Origin: DASQPR01 sp035713725
GTDB taxonomy: Bacteria; Actinomycetota; Actinomycetes; Mycobacteriales; Micromonosporaceae
Length of the DNA: 5,539 nucleotides
Direction of reading: 5' to 3'
NCBI GenBank assembly: GCA_035713725.1
Contig: DASTMZ010000181.1
Span: 1 to 5,539 of the forward strand
Every line of letters starts with the position of its first letter. Within the stretch, counting starts at the first letter, position 1. Below are positions 5,389 to 5,539 of the stretch, one piece after another. The notes beneath the pieces are model-generated. The model ran no database searches and was not told the DNA's origin. It saw only the letters and a program-made list of their open reading frames with translations. The translations under genes and the position numbers were made by a program.

Positions 5389-5539
5389 TCAGATTGGGCG
5401 GACCTGCTCCGCCTGCGGGCCCTTCTGGCCCTGGGCGATCTCGAACTCGACTCGCTGGTTCTCCTCCAGGGTGCGGTAGCCGCTCGTCTGGATCGCGGAG
5501 AAGTGCACGAACACGTCGGATCCGCCACCGTCCACGGTG
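5389..5539 (-). CDS. CspA-family cold-shock protein, partial (N-terminus outside window)
   Basis: The last 49 codons plus TGA of a small cold-shock-domain protein, read from the window edge (first full codon ends at 5538). The visible part starts TVDGGGSDVFVHFSAIQ and ends KGPQAEQVRPI. VFVHF is the RNP2 nucleic-acid-binding motif; the RNP1 motif (KGFGFI type) should lie just beyond the edge. Compared with the usual length of about 67 residues, some 16-18 N-terminal residues are missing. The family binds single-stranded RNA and DNA in the cytoplasm and acts as an RNA chaperone, in cold adaptation or constitutively. The gene converges on the rsm22-family gene and is followed by a strong hairpin. 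Several csp paralogues are usual in actinobacteria, so no specific symbol is assigned. Confidence 0.93.
   Translation of the reverse strand, partial: TVDGGGSDVFVHFSAIQTSGYRTLEENQRVEFEIAQGQKGPQAEQVRPI

Overview
This is a strongly G+C-rich window with dense, tightly packed genes, GTG as well as ATG starts and overlapping stop/start codons. Together with the gene families present (a stand-alone Rsm22-type methyltransferase, a 'TVDGGG' actinobacterial cold-shock protein, and a cytidylyltransferase / Fe-ADH-fold dehydrogenase / CDP-alcohol transferase trio), this points to a high-GC Gram-positive actinobacterium. The genus cannot be fixed from the sequence alone.

Layout. Positions 32-4022, minus strand, hold one compact operon of three genes. 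In transcription order they are: a LicC-type sugar/choline/inositol-phosphate cytidylyltransferase-like enzyme (GTG at 4022, ends 3279); a glycerol-1-phosphate dehydrogenase (EgsA/AraM)-like protein (ATG at 3291, ends 2212); and a 727-residue membrane protein with a CDP-alcohol phosphatidyltransferase core (GTG at 2215, ends 32). The genes overlap by 13 and 4 bp, and Shine-Dalgarno sequences are visible before each. A possible next gene starts 4 bp after the last stop and leaves the window. Positions 4023-4240 are the divergent intergenic region, which contains two sets of short direct repeats. Positions 4241-5239, plus strand, encode an Rsm22/METTL17-family protein with a complete four-cysteine Fe-S-type signature. 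Positions 5240-5388 are a convergent intergenic region with a 9-bp tandem repeat and two consecutive strong hairpins. Positions 5389-5539, minus strand, are the C-terminal part of a CspA-family cold-shock protein cut by the window edge.

How the genes may work together. The operon looks like a self-contained pathway for a CDP-activated polyol or glycerol head group. The dehydrogenase would make a polyol phosphate (family precedent: sn-glycerol-1-phosphate from dihydroxyacetone phosphate). The cytidylyltransferase would activate a phosphorylated alcohol with CTP. The membrane enzyme would transfer the phospho-alcohol to, or from, a lipid or polyol acceptor. The membrane protein carries a worn-out nucleotidyltransferase-like domain at its N-terminus, recalling the bifunctional inositol-phosphate cytidylyltransferase/DIPP synthase fusions of thermophiles. 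It also has a Gly/Ala-rich insertion and an additional C-terminal membrane domain. The product of this pathway is not evident from the sequence and is the most interesting open question here. The methyltransferase and cold-shock genes look like ordinary housekeeping neighbours.
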